A stretch of 64,000 bases of DNA from Malus domestica (GCF_042453785.1 NC_091664.1:4204501-4268500), one strand, 5' to 3'; positions 45,061 to 58,340 are shown, counted from the first letter of the stretch. Translations and numbers: made by a program. The notes: generated by a model from the letters alone, not told the origin.

Positions 45061-46320
45061 CTGCTCTTTGGCGCCTGCGAGTGGGAAGCCCTCCCCAATA
45101 CAACCCAATTGTGTTCCGAATGACTAAATTACCCTCGAATTACGAATCACGCAGTTCCCAGATCTCAGGGTATTTTAGTCAAACCAAAAACTCAAAGGAT
45201 CGCAGAATCGTGTCACTGTCTTGGTTACTGAGTTGTTTGTGTTTGATCCAGATGTATGTGAGAAGTGGCGTTTGGGAGTATGCGATGCGAGTAAGGTGTT
45301 GGATAAGATTTTGAAATCGATAAAAGTAATTGTTGAATTTGTCCACCATCAATCATTTTAAATAATTTCATAAAAAGTTATATTAAATATGAATAAAATA
45401 ATAAAAATACTCTTAATTTAATAAATAATTAGCCAAAATGATTTGATAAGAATTAAGGATATTTTTTTATCATTTTATCCTTATTTGATGAAAATTTTAC
45501 ACGAAAAGACCAAAATGATTGATAACGGGTAAACTCAGAGACCACTTCTATAGATCTCAAATCTCAAGAATCGAAGTGATAAGTTATGTTAATCTCAATG
45601 ATCATTTTGATTATAAAACTTTAAATAATAGACCACTGAAATCAAAATTGTCAAATTCCTCCTCTGTATTATTTCCACACTCATCTTTATTCTCAACCCA
45701 TCAAATTTCCTCAGCATTAATATACTTTTTAACCATGATTTTCTAACAATTTAGTCAAAACATTTTCCAAATATCGATTGTACACATGTTTAATGACTTT
45801 GAAACAAAAAAAAGGCCATATTTTAATTACCAAAATATATTTCAAATACAAATAGGATAGAATAGGGCTAGTGTCATAGTGGAAACCAAGCACTCATGTC
45901 GTTCACCGTTCGAAGCAGAATTTAGATGAACCAACATTCTTGATCATACGCTAGTTGAGCGCAAACTGCAAAAACCAAAACCAAACAATGACGCGAGAAG
46001 CATCAGATATGCAATGTTTTTCCCCGTTACTCATTACTTGCTTTTAACTATTACAATGAAAGCAATTCGGAATAATTTCACAGCATACGGATTCAAAAAA
46101 CGAGTCCAAACACAAACGTTACTGAAACTGATACGAAAATAAATAGAGCATATCTGCATTCACAATGGACAACTGCAATATACTTAAATTAGGTCGTGGA
46201 ACCCCGAGTTTATAAGCACATCGATGTTATGTACAGAATAATCACATTATGTTTCCACCAACACACACAAATACCAACAGGCCAACCTTTTTTTTACCCT
46301 AAACGGCTTCTGCATTTCTT
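45061..46320. other. Intergenic, no supported gene
   Basis: AT-rich sequence between gene A and the Ariadne pseudogene. The open frame at 45003-45314 starts inside the gene A promoter and resembles nothing known. The part from about 45940 on may be 3' untranslated sequence of the Ariadne-like gene. I see no repeat with clear ends. Confidence 0.45.
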
Positions 46321-46438
46321 CCATTTCAGACCATCATAGTTTTCGTACCATAGAATCCATCGTCTGTTGTACACTTGTTCTTAGCTTGCGTTAAGTTGTT
46401 TTCTCCAACAGACTCGGGAACACAGGAAGCTAGAATAC

Positions 46439-49371
46439 TCACCAACGGTGATGGCACATGTGGCAGGCGTGGAATTGTTGTACGATACTGATCACAGGTC
46501 CAAATATACGTGCTATACATATCTGCTGGACCCACCACCTCGACTGGTTACCTTTCCCTTTCCACCTTTTGCTTTGCTGCTTCCTACGTTTTTTGAGCTG
46601 GTTCACACAGCAAGCTGCTTGAGAGTCCACATCACATAGGCCTTTCTCTAATGCCATTACCAGGTTCTGGAAGTAATTTTTAGTCACCCTGTCACAATTA
46701 GTGAATCAATTTGTACTCACAGATAACTGACCGTGCAAACACAATAACAGACCTACTCTAATTTAAAAAAAAAACTAATCCGCATGTAAATTACATGATA
46801 AATGACTAGAGACAGAAAAACCGGTTCTTGCACACTTTTATTTATCTTCCTTCCAGTTCCTATACTAAAGACTCACTGATTCGACCTTTTCGTTTGCTGC
46901 ATTTTGCATCCAGACAATGTTGAACAGACAACTATACACTAGGTTGACCAAAAAAAAAATGATACACATAACTCCATTTTTTTTTGGACAAGACACATTT
47001 CAACACAAAACATCCCATAGAAAATGAATTTCAACTAATATTTCATCACAATATTTACCCGGTAAGTCCAGCTAGCTTTGTATGGAAATCAACGAATTCT
47101 TTCGATGGGCCTTCTGCACTAAGGAAATGCAGTAGCTCCTTCTCTGCACACTGATGAAGCCTTTCCAAAGCAGACTCTGCCTCACCTGAAGACAAAAGCA
47201 GAATTGCAAATTTCAGAAAACTTTAAAAACAACTCCTAACTAGTTCCTGCAGATATACACAGTTCATACCTTGCAAGTACTCAAAAAACTGCCTCTTCGC
47301 TTGCTCACGCTCTGGCAGGTAGTACCCATAAGCATACGTCCATTTTAGCACTCTCCTACATTCAACAATCTACAAACATAAAGAAAAAAAGGCAAAAACA
47401 ATGTCAGCATTTCATCACCTAACAAATCTGATTTGATGTTATAAACTAATTCATGTTATATCTAACAAGAAACGCAGGAATTCACCTGCTGCCAGGCATC
47501 GGTTATGAACTTGAGCTGAGACTCAGGCTCACGCTGTATGTCACTAAGTTTCTCCATCTGAGAGAGAAAAACAAGGTATCCATCAGTTCTTACATAATAA
47601 CTTCACAGAAATCCATACAGCTCCCTCTTGCTTTGCTGCCTCGTAGCGGTTACATGCATAGAGACCACCCGTCCTTTCACCATGCTCCGCCCATGAACCA
47701 AGGCAAAGCCTGCATGGTACATATAATTCATTTAGCATCACGTGTAAAACTTAACCACATTAGAACAGAATCAAAAGAAAAGTATTCAGACATTTTTTTC
47801 AAACAATAATAAATTTCCATTGAAGTAAGAAACAGAAGCAGAAAGCATACCAGCAAAATTCAAATTTGCAGGGTGGTGTGCAAGTCATGTGCATACATCC
47901 TTGGTTTTTTTCAATAGGCCGCTTGCACTTTGGACATGGCTTAGAATTGGCCAGTATCCTGAGCATCATCAACAAAGGTTAGGACAGAACAATACAAAAT
48001 GAAACATGAATTACCAAGAATTCCACCAACTCACATAAAAGTGTTAATAAAAGTTAAATTTCAATGGTGTATCTGAAACTAAAACTAATCATGTTTTCTC
48101 TTTGCACCACTCAATTCAACATAATTAATGAATATACTTCCAGATGTTACAGGACCAGTGAACCAGCATTGCGCCCTACACCAGCCACACTAACCCATGC
48201 ATACACGTGTAACTCGCGCATAAAACCTATTACCAAAAAAAATTATTCTAGAAAAACAAAATGAAGTGACCATTACACTAGCTAACAAGCCCTACTTTCT
48301 GCAATATCCTGGTATGTGCAGATCCAGTTAAATTCACAAGCACTACCTTTACTTCTTAGAGAGAGAGTTTTCTGCATCCAAAAACTTATGTGGCCTCTTT
48401 GTTCTTTTGATTTTATTGAGCATGTATTGGGATTCGGGATTTGAAGCTTGATTTGATTGGGTATGACTGTTGACATGCTTAATAAAATCAAAGACACAGA
48501 AAGACCACATGAATTTTTGGATACAGAAGATTTGAACTCTACTTCATAAGCCTTAAACTTTACCATATACAACAAATGTTTGTACCATAATAAATTTATC
48601 ACATTCCCAAAAGTTTCAGGAGCATGGTCAACTTAATAAGTTAATATTTCCCCACAATTTATCACATTAAATTCCCTTGCATATCAAAAGCAGTGGAAGT
48701 CATCAAATCAGCACACGAAAATTAATGAAAAATAAGGGTTAGAGAAGGAGAAGAAAAACATAATACTCTACTTATGAAAAGCACATAATGAAGGGGTATT
48801 CTTACCATGGAAACAACCAGAAAGCCAATAAATGTATCAAAAGAGAAATGCATTAAGTAAAAGTGTAAGGTCGTACCCAGTGCACAAGGCTTCCGCTTTA
48901 CGCAGGGTCTGGGAGATGTGAATGTCGGCTAGCCTTACCCCCATTTATGGAGAGGCTGCTCCCAAGTCTCGAACCCGAGACCTACCGCTCATGGGCGAAG
49001 GCACTTACCATCGCACCAAGTGCGACCTCTCATTAAGTAAAAGTGTAAAACCACAAAATTCAATTTTGGATGCTCAGAAAAAATACAAACCAGTTCATGT
49101 TTTCAGACTCAGCACTGTTCTTTAAAATCCATTTCTCCACAGTGCTACAGTCGACGATGAGCTTCCTCCGTACACTGCACAGCCAAAACAAAATATGACT
49201 CACCTATATAGATAAGTTTTCGCTGAGATATTAAATACCAAAAGTTACAAAAGGAAACTTACATTCCAGCAAAATCCATAGGAGCAGAGGAAGATACATC
49301 ATAATTTTCAATATCACCAACAAAATTAACAGCATATTCACAACCGGGATAAGGACACCACTTGGTCTAGC
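46439..49371 (-). pseudogene. Ariadne-type (ARI7/ARI8-like) RBR E3 ligase pseudogene
   Basis: Minus-strand exons match the C-terminal half of plant Ariadne RING-between-RING ligases. In order: 49258-49371 ([19 protein letters not shown] region), about 49095-49190 ([20 protein letters not shown]), about 47850-47955 ([36 protein letters not shown]2), about 47620-47709 ([20 protein letters not shown]), 47487-47557 (EKLSDIQREPESQLKFITDA), 47272-47368 ([20 protein letters not shown]), 47059-47187 ([16 protein letters not shown]) and about 46439-46685 (NYFQNLVMALEKGLCDVDSQ, final CHMCHHRW). Lesions: frame breaks in the IBR exons, where two Cys codons are lost, and a missing exon between 47557 and 47620 (the AKNSLERYTHYYERW region of relatives). 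The tail also changes frame twice. The N-terminal RING1 is absent. Introns are kept, so it is a truncated duplicate, not a retrocopy. Confidence 0.85.
48869..49030 (-). mobile_element. Au-type SINE with 18-bp target duplication
   Basis: In minus orientation it starts AGAGGTCGCACTTGGTGCGA and ends GTGCACTGGGTACGACC, like the copy at 673-839. It is flanked by perfect 18-bp repeats CATTAAGTAAAAGTGTAA at 48851-48868 and 49031-49048. It lies in an intron of the Ariadne pseudogene, in the same orientation. B-box: GGGTTCGAGACTTGG. Confidence 0.93.
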
Positions 49372-49639
49372 AGAAAAGAAAAAGAATTACAAATCATGGT
49401 GAGAAAAATGGAAAAACATGAAAGAAGAAAAATGATGTTCATAAATTCCACTATACCACACAAGAGTAACAGACAGGAACACATCATTGTTCCATCAAAA
49501 AGAAAATAAACCACTAATAAAAAAATGATACTCATATATTCACACTCACACGCCCACACAGGCACATGAGTAATTGAAAAGAAAAGAAACCACCAATCAT
49601 TTTTCAATATAGTAATCAAAATTGTCAACCTTGTTGTAA

Positions 49640-49935
49640 AATCGACGGTGGGTGCAGTGGAATAAATGAAACAAGACACAAAATTTACGAGGTTCCTCTA
49701 CAGTCAGTGTGACTGAAGTACGTCATCGAGGCAGCAGTAGTGCTTTCATTATAATTTGGAATAATAGGAGTACAAAGATAACTCTCTTTAATCTCCCCCT
49801 CATTTTCCTCTTCTTCCTCTCTTCCTCTTCTTTCCTCTCTCTCTCTTTTCTTTCTTCCTCTTCCGTGAGTGTTGTTTTTATAGAAGTAAATCACATGCTA
49901 AATAGTGGAAGGGCAACTTGCCCATTATTTGAGTG
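49640..49935 (-). mobile_element. Copia-type LTR fragment
   Basis: AATTTACGAGGTTCCTCTACAG, TCAGTGTGACTGAAGTACGTC and TCGAGGCAGCAGTAG resemble the LTR of the intact copia element (AACGAGGTTCCTCAACAG, GTCAGTGTAACTGGAGTACG, CGGAGCAGTAGG) but are diverged. The rest is a CT-rich tract (49790-49865). No coding part remains. Confidence 0.55.
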
Positions 49936-50250
49936 GACATCCATTTCTACAACAAACCTGGTATTATTGAGTACTGAAACACATAGATAACACCATTTTT
50001 TTTAACATGACTTTTTTTATCATGATAACTTTAGTTTTCTATGCAAAAGGAAACAAAGTAATGAGATAGACGTTTGATAAAGTTGATACATTAACATGTT
50101 CTCTTTGATATTGTTATTGAAAAGCCAATCTTAAGAACATTTATAGATGTTTTATATTATTAATAATAATAAAATTCAAATCTTGGATAGCCAAAAACAT
50201 TTCAGATTTATTGTACAACTTTGGGTTTACATCTCTATAAATAGCAATGT
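49936..50250. other. AT-rich spacer, nothing recognised
   Basis: No open frame or repeat end is visible. A run TTATTAATAATAATAAAATT lies near 50156. Confidence 0.5.
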
Positions 50251-52686
50251 TTTAAAAGGCTCGCCTTAGGGCGTGCCTAGGTGTCATCTGAGGCTGGGCG
50301 TGAGGGTTGCCACCTCTGTTTTGAGGGAGTGGGCGGAAGGCTTTGCCGAAGCCGCCTAGACGTGGCTCAGGGTTTTTTTTTTTTTTTTTTTTTTATCAAA
50401 CTCTCAAACCCAAATTTTGGGTATGGTTTTAACTGCCTCATACTTCTTCCTTGCACTATCGTTTCTCTGCCTTTTTTTTTGTTTTTTTGTTTTATATAAT
50501 GGATGTATGTGTTGTCTGCGTGCATTGTTATATGTGTGCTCATTGTACTTTTCATCCTCTATTTTATATATACTAGAAGATGAGCACACACTTTGTGTGT
50601 GAACAATTTCATTTTCTTTTTTGTTTTTGATTAAGGAGTGTGATTAGTTTTTAAAAAATTTAAAAAGAGTATGAGACAATGATGATGGGATCTCTTAATA
50701 AGGGCATATTTTTCTTAATATTACATTACTACACCCCACCCCCGATTTTAAAAAATAGTTTTGGGTTTTTATTTAAAAAATCGTTTTTGGGTCTTAATGT
50801 GTGTGCTCGTGGGGCCTCTTTCCTTTTTGGTCTCCCCTACCTAGCCTCCTTCATTCTATTTTCCTTTGGACTCGTGAGTCATCTATTTCCCTTTCTCTGC
50901 AACTCTCTCCTTCCTTCCCCGAGAATCATCGCACACACACACCCATTGACAATCACCACCTCATCCACCCTCACCTAAACTTTCCCATGTGATTCACGAA
51001 ACTTGGAACAAGGTTGGAGCACACCCAAAACCTCCTCGTTCTCGTGGCGTTGCCACTGTGCATCTCCTAAGAATCACCCAAAACTTCTTGGATCGTACTT
51101 TGGGTAGTATTTCTAAGACATTTGGTGCAGGAAACGTCCCTGGAAACCCAATTTTCAGCCAAACCAAGGCGATTTGGCCAATGTGCAAGGTATCAATCTC
51201 TTCGTATCACTGAGTACTACAACTTTTCTTTTTGAATCACCCAATTTCGTTGAGTATTGAAAAAGTTATATCCATTTGAATCTTACCCAGTTTTCGGCAC
51301 CTCTGAGGCTTTCGAGTCATTTTCCGACCAAACCACGATGCGTTAGAAGTCGTGCGAGTTACCATTCTCTTCATCTCGTCGAGAACTACAACTTTTGTTT
51401 TGTTTCGCTCAATTTCGTTGAGTATTGACAAAGTTATTAACATTTAAAGTTTGTCTAATTTCAGGCCGAATTCCAGCCTTCTCTTTCGAATGAGTCCGGC
51501 TACCCAATCCTTTAAAGCCTAACCCAAAACCCTTTTGGAAATTTAGGCCTTTGGGCCTAGGTCCTTTCAGCCCAAACTCTCCAACCCAACCCAAACCTTT
51601 TATTTTTATTTTGTTTTAAAACCCAAAGGAATAGGGTCGGGCCTTCAAGCCCAGCCCATTTGAGAACACAAGTGAGACAGGCTTTTGGGCCATTGAACCA
51701 GCCCAAGACCCACGGGCTTTAAAGCCCAAACCTAATATAACCCAGCCCTAAACCCATTTTAAATTAGAACTCCTTAACCCATTAACCCATTATCCTAAGC
51801 CCAAGCTACCTAAACCTAAACCTAACCCAAGTCCAAACCCTATGCCCTAAACCTGAGTGGAACCTTCCAAGGATATTCCTAGAATCTTTCGAGGAATATC
51901 CCGTGTTGACCTTTTTCGAAAATTTAACCGGGACCTTTCTTAGAGTAATTCTACGTCCTGAATCCATTTTCGAAGTCTGTTTTCCCAAATTCAATTGTTA
52001 TAATAGAGTTTTATTAATTAGACCTTTTATGTGCTTAGGGGCAATTATTTGTGACGATTCCTTGTTCGCTAGTTTGCGTGGCTCTTCAGCGACGAAGTAT
52101 CTATGAGTGGACCCCTTCTAAAAATGCATGTTTTAATAGCAGAAATGCATACATGAAAAGCATGATTTAATGATTACGTTTTATGAAATGTTTTATGAGA
52201 TAACATGTTTATTGAGGCTAGCTTGAATTATTACTATTCTTCCTATAACCTGTGTTCTTTATAGAATATCTGATGGATGATGATATAATATTTAGAACAT
52301 GTTTCGAACACCTCTTTATAGTATAGATCATGGATGATTTTATACTATGAAGTTGCTTTTCAAATATATGTATGTTCAATAATTTTGTACTTACCTAGTG
52401 GTCCCTATTCCACTACGGGACGAGGGATAGATTCCGTCCCGGGCGACGGTTATAGTGTTGGCATAGGGCCTGAAGGGTTTTTCCTTTGGCAATTAGCACA
52501 TGGACGGGGAGCTGGCACGTGGCCTGGGGGTTATTTTCCTCTAGCAATTGGCACAGAGACGGGGAGCTAGCATGGGGCCTGGAGGGATATTAGACGTTCA
52601 CTAGTGATTACGATATACATGAGTTATGATTTGAGACATTGCACGGCATGTTAGGTTACGTAAAACCTATTTTATTTATCATGCTA
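50250..52686 (+). repeat. Non-coding repeat-like region, probably old LTR sequence
   Basis: No protein-like frame. It holds long T runs (50371-50395), an internal imperfect repeat (CAATTTCGTTGAGTATTGAAAAAG at 51242 and a near copy at 51409), GGGCCT/AGCCCA-rich sequence (51500-51830), and a two-fold repeat of GGCACATGGACGGGGAGCTGGC / GGCACAGAGACGGGGAGCTAGC (52494, 52548). The style is that of large plant gypsy LTRs, but I could not delimit it. Confidence 0.4.
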
Positions 52687-55600
52687 TGTCACGCCCCGAA
52701 CCTAACATACGTCCAGGATCGACGCGTGACGTCATCCAGCATCCGTATATCTAACAAATCCCGCCCACGAGATATGTACCCTATGTCAAAGGCCCTATTG
52801 CGTATATCTAATTTTTCGTAAGCTTTATGGCTGCATCTAACCTTCTCGTTAGACTGCCTATGTACCCTAAACAGGGATCAAGCCATTCGTAGTTCATCGA
52901 TCACTACCCATCTACATTTACCACAATACATTCAAGCCGAAAGATATAACATTCCTCAATCAATCATTAGAATTTGACAAGTATGGAAGTACTAGATTCA
53001 AGGCTACATAACAATCCAATATGACAATCAAGGTTTCCATTCCACCTCTCATATAAGTCACTATGTTTTCAACTTGAAACCTTAATCCATCACATGTAAC
53101 ATATCCAAGAACCAACAAAGCACAATATTATTCTCAATGCCACATTGAGCACCAAGACTAATAATAATAATAACAATCATATCCCACATCATTCCGCAAT
53201 CATTCTACTTAATCAATCCTAAAATCAAGGATTGCATGATATCTACAATTACTATGTTATTCAATTAATAAGGTCCCATATCAATTCACAAATTTTAATA
53301 AAGGATCTCTTCATATTTCCCTACCTGGATTCCAAGTACTAACTTGATAAGTCTAATTTATACACAATGTCTACTGTGAACAATTCATATTCACTCGACT
53401 CTAAGGTCGAACTACCTTTACGAAAATGAGCAAGAGTAGGGATTCCAGCCCACTCAACATAATCCAACCAAAATACCAAGCGACCTATTGTAATCTCTTC
53501 AAACCTGACATCTGTACAATCAGTGCCTACACCATGGAAATGGTGTATCGGCATCAAGAATTTAGATAAGCTACAAAGCTCGGGTGAGTGACAATAATAC
53601 AAGTATGTGATAATAATGATAAAGCTAACCATTAATCACCGTTTACATCTCTTGAATATAAATCATTCATAAGAAATCAATACCAAACTTTTGTAAACCC
53701 CGAAGGAGTCACCCAGACATCCAACGGTTCGTCTGAAACCCATCACAACATCTCACACCCATCTTCTCTACAACACAATGGAAAGTAGGGTTAGAGCGAC
53801 ACAGTTAGGCCGAAGCCTACACCTTTGAAGCCATCTAAATTCTAATTCAATGAATCCCAAGGTGAGTACGATCCCGGACCATCACTCAACGGAATCACGA
53901 ACTAGGAGGGATTCTGGACCATCTCTCAACGGAATCCAAATGGATACGATTCCAGAGCATCATTCAACGGAATCCAAACTAGAATACGATTCCGGACCAT
54001 CACTCAACGGAATCGCAAAGTAAAAGGGATTCCGGACCATCTCTCAACGGAATCCAAACCGAGATACGATTCCGGAACATCACTCAACGAAATCATTGTG
54101 TAGAAGGGATTCCGGACCATCACTCAACGGAATCCACATAAGGATACGATTCCGGAACATCACTCAACGGAATCCAAACAAGCATATGATTCCCCCATCA
54201 AATGTACCAAGTACAACTACTACATGGTGTGGTCAATTCAACACCTCAACTTATCCACATCTCAACCCCTATGAGTTACAACGTAGTCACCTACACCATC
54301 AACTTCTCAAGGTCACCACGAATATGTCACGCAAGCATATAAGTGCTACAACATACTTCTAATAGGATTCTAGGATCACATTGTCATAAAAATAATCACA
54401 CACATCATTCACATTACTAAAAAGATATCTTAACTCACATAAGTCACAACCATCATCAGTACCAAGCCAAATCATGTTTAATAATCATAGACCTATGGCT
54501 AAATATATAAAAATCACATTTCAATAGAAATCACATTTATAAAACCAATTCATATTCACAATTGATACCAATACAAGAAATTAAGATAATAAGTAATATC
54601 ACAAATATTCAAGTCACTCTCCAACCAATGTAGGCCTACAAGACTTCACTTAAGTCTCCTGTGGTACTAATCTTAGTCTTAAGAACGTTTGGAGACAGGT
54701 TGACCGAAAGTCAACTCTCGTTCAAAGATAGGGTCCACAATTCTACACAACTTGGTCCGTAAGATCCGCATATTGGATTTTGGATCCGTAACTTTCTAAA
54801 GTCCACATTACACTTTTAAAACAACCTACTAAAATTTCACCATGATCCGACGGTCGGATCTCCGCTAATTACAAATTCAAGTGGCGGCCAACGTTTGATT
54901 TTACAAACTTAGAAATTCAATTCAGGAATATCTGTACGTCAGATCCCCGATCCGTCAGTTCCAACTATCCTCAAATATTACGTTCTATAACGTATTAAAG
55001 TTTGGTGACGATTCAACGGTCGGATCGTCGATTCACATTTTGACCAAGTAAGGTATCGTAATGAAACTAAGTCAAAACAATCAAATTACGCCATACGGAT
55101 ATCAATTATGAAATCAAGGCATCTATTTGAACTTAAAAGGACATCATCGGCCCACTGGCAAGGCCGCCACCACACGCACCGCCGCACGTGACGGTTGGCC
55201 GCCCCGACTTGCTGGAAAATTTCAACTATTTTTAAAAATTACCAAAAATTACAGAAATGAAGATCTCAAAGAGTAGAGCAAACTTTATACCTGTAGCCAA
55301 GTCCAATTTGGCCTGGAAACACCTCAATTTCGCTCAAACCCGCTAAAACCCTAGAAAATGGTGTGCTTTGATTCGGCTTCCAATCGAACTTCGACGCCTC
55401 CAACACTGCTTGGAATTTGTTCAGGGGCTCAAGGGAAATCTTTTGGTGGTGGTCATTGGGTGTCAACATTTTGGATTTGGGAGATTTGAACACACACACC
55501 CGCCGCACCCTTAGTACGATTTCTCCCTAATTCAAGTCCAAAACCTTTGATTTTTGGGGTGAAACATGTAGAGGGAAGGTCAAGAGAGTGTTTCCAAGTG

Positions 55601-55905
55601 GTTGTTTGAAGAAATTCGTCGGAAAATGGAGATGGGTGGCCGGCAATACCCACGGGTCGTACGGACCCGTTTCTCCCTTTCTTCCTTTTTCCTTCTTCTC
55701 TTTTTTTTTTCTCACGCCACACCCGTGGCTTTTTCTCTTCTTTTTTTTTTTGCAACACAACTTTAAACGTCCGTAATTATACCGTTATAATCTGGACTCA
55801 CAAACGGTTTTCAGCTATGCGTTCGTGATCTCGATATCTATTCAATAATATAATTTGTGACCTCGAATGGTCTACGGATTTTAAATAATTAATTTCCAAA
55901 AAATA
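52687..55905. mobile_element. LTR of the TGTCACGCCCCGA family, 3'-truncated
   Basis: It starts TGTCACGCCCCGAACC and aligns in order with 13715-16880: AACATTCCTCAATCAA, AGGAGTCACCCAGACATCCAAC, the CTCAACGGAATCC minisatellite, GATCCGACGGTCGGATC, the poly(T) region and GTCCGTAATTATACCG. It ends at about 55905 (TTTAAATAATTAATTTCC) without the GATTTCACA terminus. It then joins unrelated ACATACAATCCCGGCATC. An internal ~200-bp deletion relative to 58970-59170 explains the junction. Confidence 0.6.
53860..54190. repeat. Minisatellite in LTR (second array)
   Basis: Alternating GATACGATTCCGGAACATCA and GGATTCCGGACCATCTCTCA units with CAACGGAATC. Same family as 14806-15140, but less regular in spacing. 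Confidence 0.75.
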
Positions 55906-56190
55906 CATACAATCCCGGCATCAAGGCACTTTCACAGCGGCACCTTCGAGTCCTCTCGGTGTAGGACCCATTCTTTTATTCATTCAATTTTATATTATTT
56001 CTTTTAGTGTTCTAGTTAGTCGTATGCTCTGAACACATTCCTTTTGTGCACATTAATTATATTTAAATTTCTTTAATCTTATTCATATTTTAGTCCTTAT
56101 GCATTCAATAAATGACTTTTGTCACCCTCAGGTGTTGACCAACACTTGTTTATCCTGGTATTCGGGGAATATCGAGATCGGGGCGTGTCA
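55906..56190. repeat. Second repeat end (…GATCGGGGCGTGTCA)
   Basis: CATACAATCCCGGCATCAAG to GATATCGAGATCGGGGCGTGTCA-type end (56170-56190), duplicated at 59170-59456. Read inverted it begins TGACACGCCCCGATC, echoing the LTR start at 52687, so it may be an end of a related element. I could not find target duplications. Confidence 0.4.
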
Positions 56191-56834
56191 TACATAATTA
56201 CCATTTTACCATTTTTATGTAAATACTGTGTATCAAAAGTGAGGGTAAAATAGAAAAAAATAGGGATATGATTGTCATTTTCTTAAAAGATACAAAATTA
56301 CTATTTTGTCCTCCTTATGTAAGTATTGTGTATAAAAATTGAGGGCAAAATTGGAAAAAAAGTGACAAAATTTTGACAAGGAGGGTTCTCTTAATAGAAT
56401 AGATATATATAACATAATATATGTATATATATGTGTACTCATGGTGATTATTGATTAATAATTTTTTTTTAATATAATATATGTGTACGCTCAGTATATA
56501 TATTAAAAAATTTAAGTCTTGTGAAGCTTCACCTCACTTCTAGGCCGGACTATCCTTCGTCTTACCACGCCTCACGCTTTTAATACATTGATAAGTAGAC
56601 AAAATAAAAACCACTTTTGAATCTTTTATTAACTTCAAATCTACCCCTAAAGAAGTGAAAAAACACGGGCTAGACTGAAAGAGCTCAACAACATGTCTCG
56701 TACTTGAAAGAAACTAGACTTTATAAAAAATTTAAGACAAATTAATAAAGTAGTCCAACTTTTGGTCATCCATTATTAGTAATGTGGAGTCCATTGAATT
56801 AATGGCTGACAAGTGCCCCATTCAGGACAAGTAG

Positions 56835-57025
56835 TTGGTGTGGTCATGTTGAAGACTAATAATATTCAAAAATTCCAAGCGTCAACTCCACGCTAGACGG
56901 GAAGACTCGGGTCAGTCAACACTGGCACCATCAGCTCTTGAATGAGTAGAAAATCCTTTCAGAAATTCCAAGCGTAAAGAAAGGATTAGAAACTCTGCAC
57001 CTCCAAAGTTCGTACTAGCTCATTC
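56835..57025 (+). promoter_or_regulatory. Orphan RLK promoter cassette P, copy 1
   Basis: ATTCCAAGCGTCAACTCCACG, GACGGGAAGACTCGGGTCAG, TCAACACTGGCACC, then GTAGAAAATCC..CACCTCCAAAGTTCGTACTAGCTC. It is nearly identical to 18155-18335 upstream of RLK1, but no receptor gene follows. Two of three TTGAC cores are intact (GTCAAC twice); the third reads CTAGACGGG. Confidence 0.75.
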
Positions 57026-57214
57026 ACGCAAATATATTCAATTTTATTACTTCACTTGATTGAAACTGAAATATTATGTTTAATTTTGTCAAACAAAAAC
57101 TTTTAAGATTATCCATATATACACTATACAATTTACAATTTACTATTGGATTGTTTTATTAACACCTCACATATTGTTGAATACACCTCACATCTACTTT
57201 TTCAATCAAAATGT

Positions 57215-57397
57215 ATCCCCTCCTGAGCATGGGGACTAGAGACTGCTGAGCAGCCCATCTGAGCCCTTGAAATTTGATCCAACGGCTGTAATTATTATAA
57301 CTTTTAGAAGGACCTCCTGTTTGTAGCCGTTAAATCAAATTTCAAGAACCCAGATGAGCCGCTCAGTAGGCTCCGGTCCCCATGCTCAGGAGGGGAT
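57215..57397. mobile_element. Inverted-repeat (MITE-like) element, copy 1
   Basis: The arms of about 75 bp run ATCCCCTCCTGAGCATGGGG to TTGAAATTTGATCCAACGGC, and inverted from the right ATCCCCTCCTGAGCATGGGG to TTGAAATTTGATTTAACGGC. The centre is short. The duplicate is at 59934-60110. The single-stranded form would fold into a long hairpin. Confidence 0.75.
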
Positions 57398-57850
57398 CCG
57401 ATTCCCACCTCACATAATTTCCTATACTACCCTCACACCCCAAACTCTCTACATACACCCCACATTTTTTCACATACATTCAACATTCTCTCATTATTCA
57501 TTCTCACCACACCTCCAAATTTCAAGACTCTCGCTAAACATGTAAATGCTAATTATGAGGTCAACTAAATGACATTCGATTGTTGGTTTATTTTACTGGT
57601 AGAGCACAAATCCAGAATTTGTATCCTTACTCCTTTAGAGTTAATCTCACAAAATTTTGACCCACAAAAGAATGATAGGGCATGGGTGAATTTTTTTTTT
57701 GCTTTTTTCAAAATTATAATGGGTTCAATTCTTTTTATTGTACAAAACTTAAAAAAAAGGTAGTGCCGACTACCAAGCTTACCATTTAGAGAAAAAATTG
57801 TTTATATTATAATGGATTTATTCTTTTTTTTTTTTTGTTGAGAAACTTAA

Positions 57851-58340
57851 ATCTCAAAGCTTTTCCTTAAACCTAAACTCCAAGTCTCTCTGATTTTCTT
57901 TCTCTCTCCTTCCATTGAAATTAAGAAATGCAATAGAAAATCACAATTTAGATCATTCTCAGTTCAGGTGTAGATGAGAAAATATTGTAAATTAAGGTAC
58001 AAACATAATTATTTCCATGAATGTGAGCAATAATAGAAAGTATATACTACTACAGGCACTTGCAAGGATTAGAAAGGTCCACTCGCATGGCCTTCAACAT
58101 TCATTCTTTTGTGTTGCCACAGTGGAGGCATTTCTTGAAGAAACACGGGTACGTAGTATCAAATCTTGGAGTTGCCACAGGAGAGACTGCACCCCGTCTT
58201 CGTGTGTGACATACGTTTACATGCCTCAACCCACACGCTTGACGTTCATGTTGGATATTATATGCGTTAACTGTTGTGCTTTGGCCTGTTCGTTAGTGCG
58301 AAAATGAGATTCAGATTACAACATCACCAAAATACAAACC
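57851..58340. other. Unassigned spacer
   Basis: A 96-codon open frame at 58017-58307 (with RDCTPSSCVTYVYMPQ) has no recognisable domain and is probably chance. Long T tracts lie at 57822-57836. Confidence 0.4.

Larger units (their letters stand above)
55750..57850. repeat. Local segmental duplication, copy 1
   Basis: Matches 58815-60545 in order: GTCCGTAATTATACC region, GGCATCAAGGCACTTTCACAG block, the AAAAGTGAGGGTAAAATAG block, the P cassette, GAAACTGAAATATTATG, the inverted-repeat element (57215-57397) and ATGACATTCGATTGTTGG. Copy 1 has about 0.5 kb (56390-56840) that copy 2 lacks. No gene is supported inside. Confidence 0.8.

Noticed and set aside
45003-45314. 103-codon plus-strand frame
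   Set aside because: It starts inside the gene A promoter block and has no similarity I know.
58017-58307. 96-codon plus-strand frame
   Set aside because: Cys-rich by chance as far as I can tell; no domain, and surrounded by duplicated repeat DNA.
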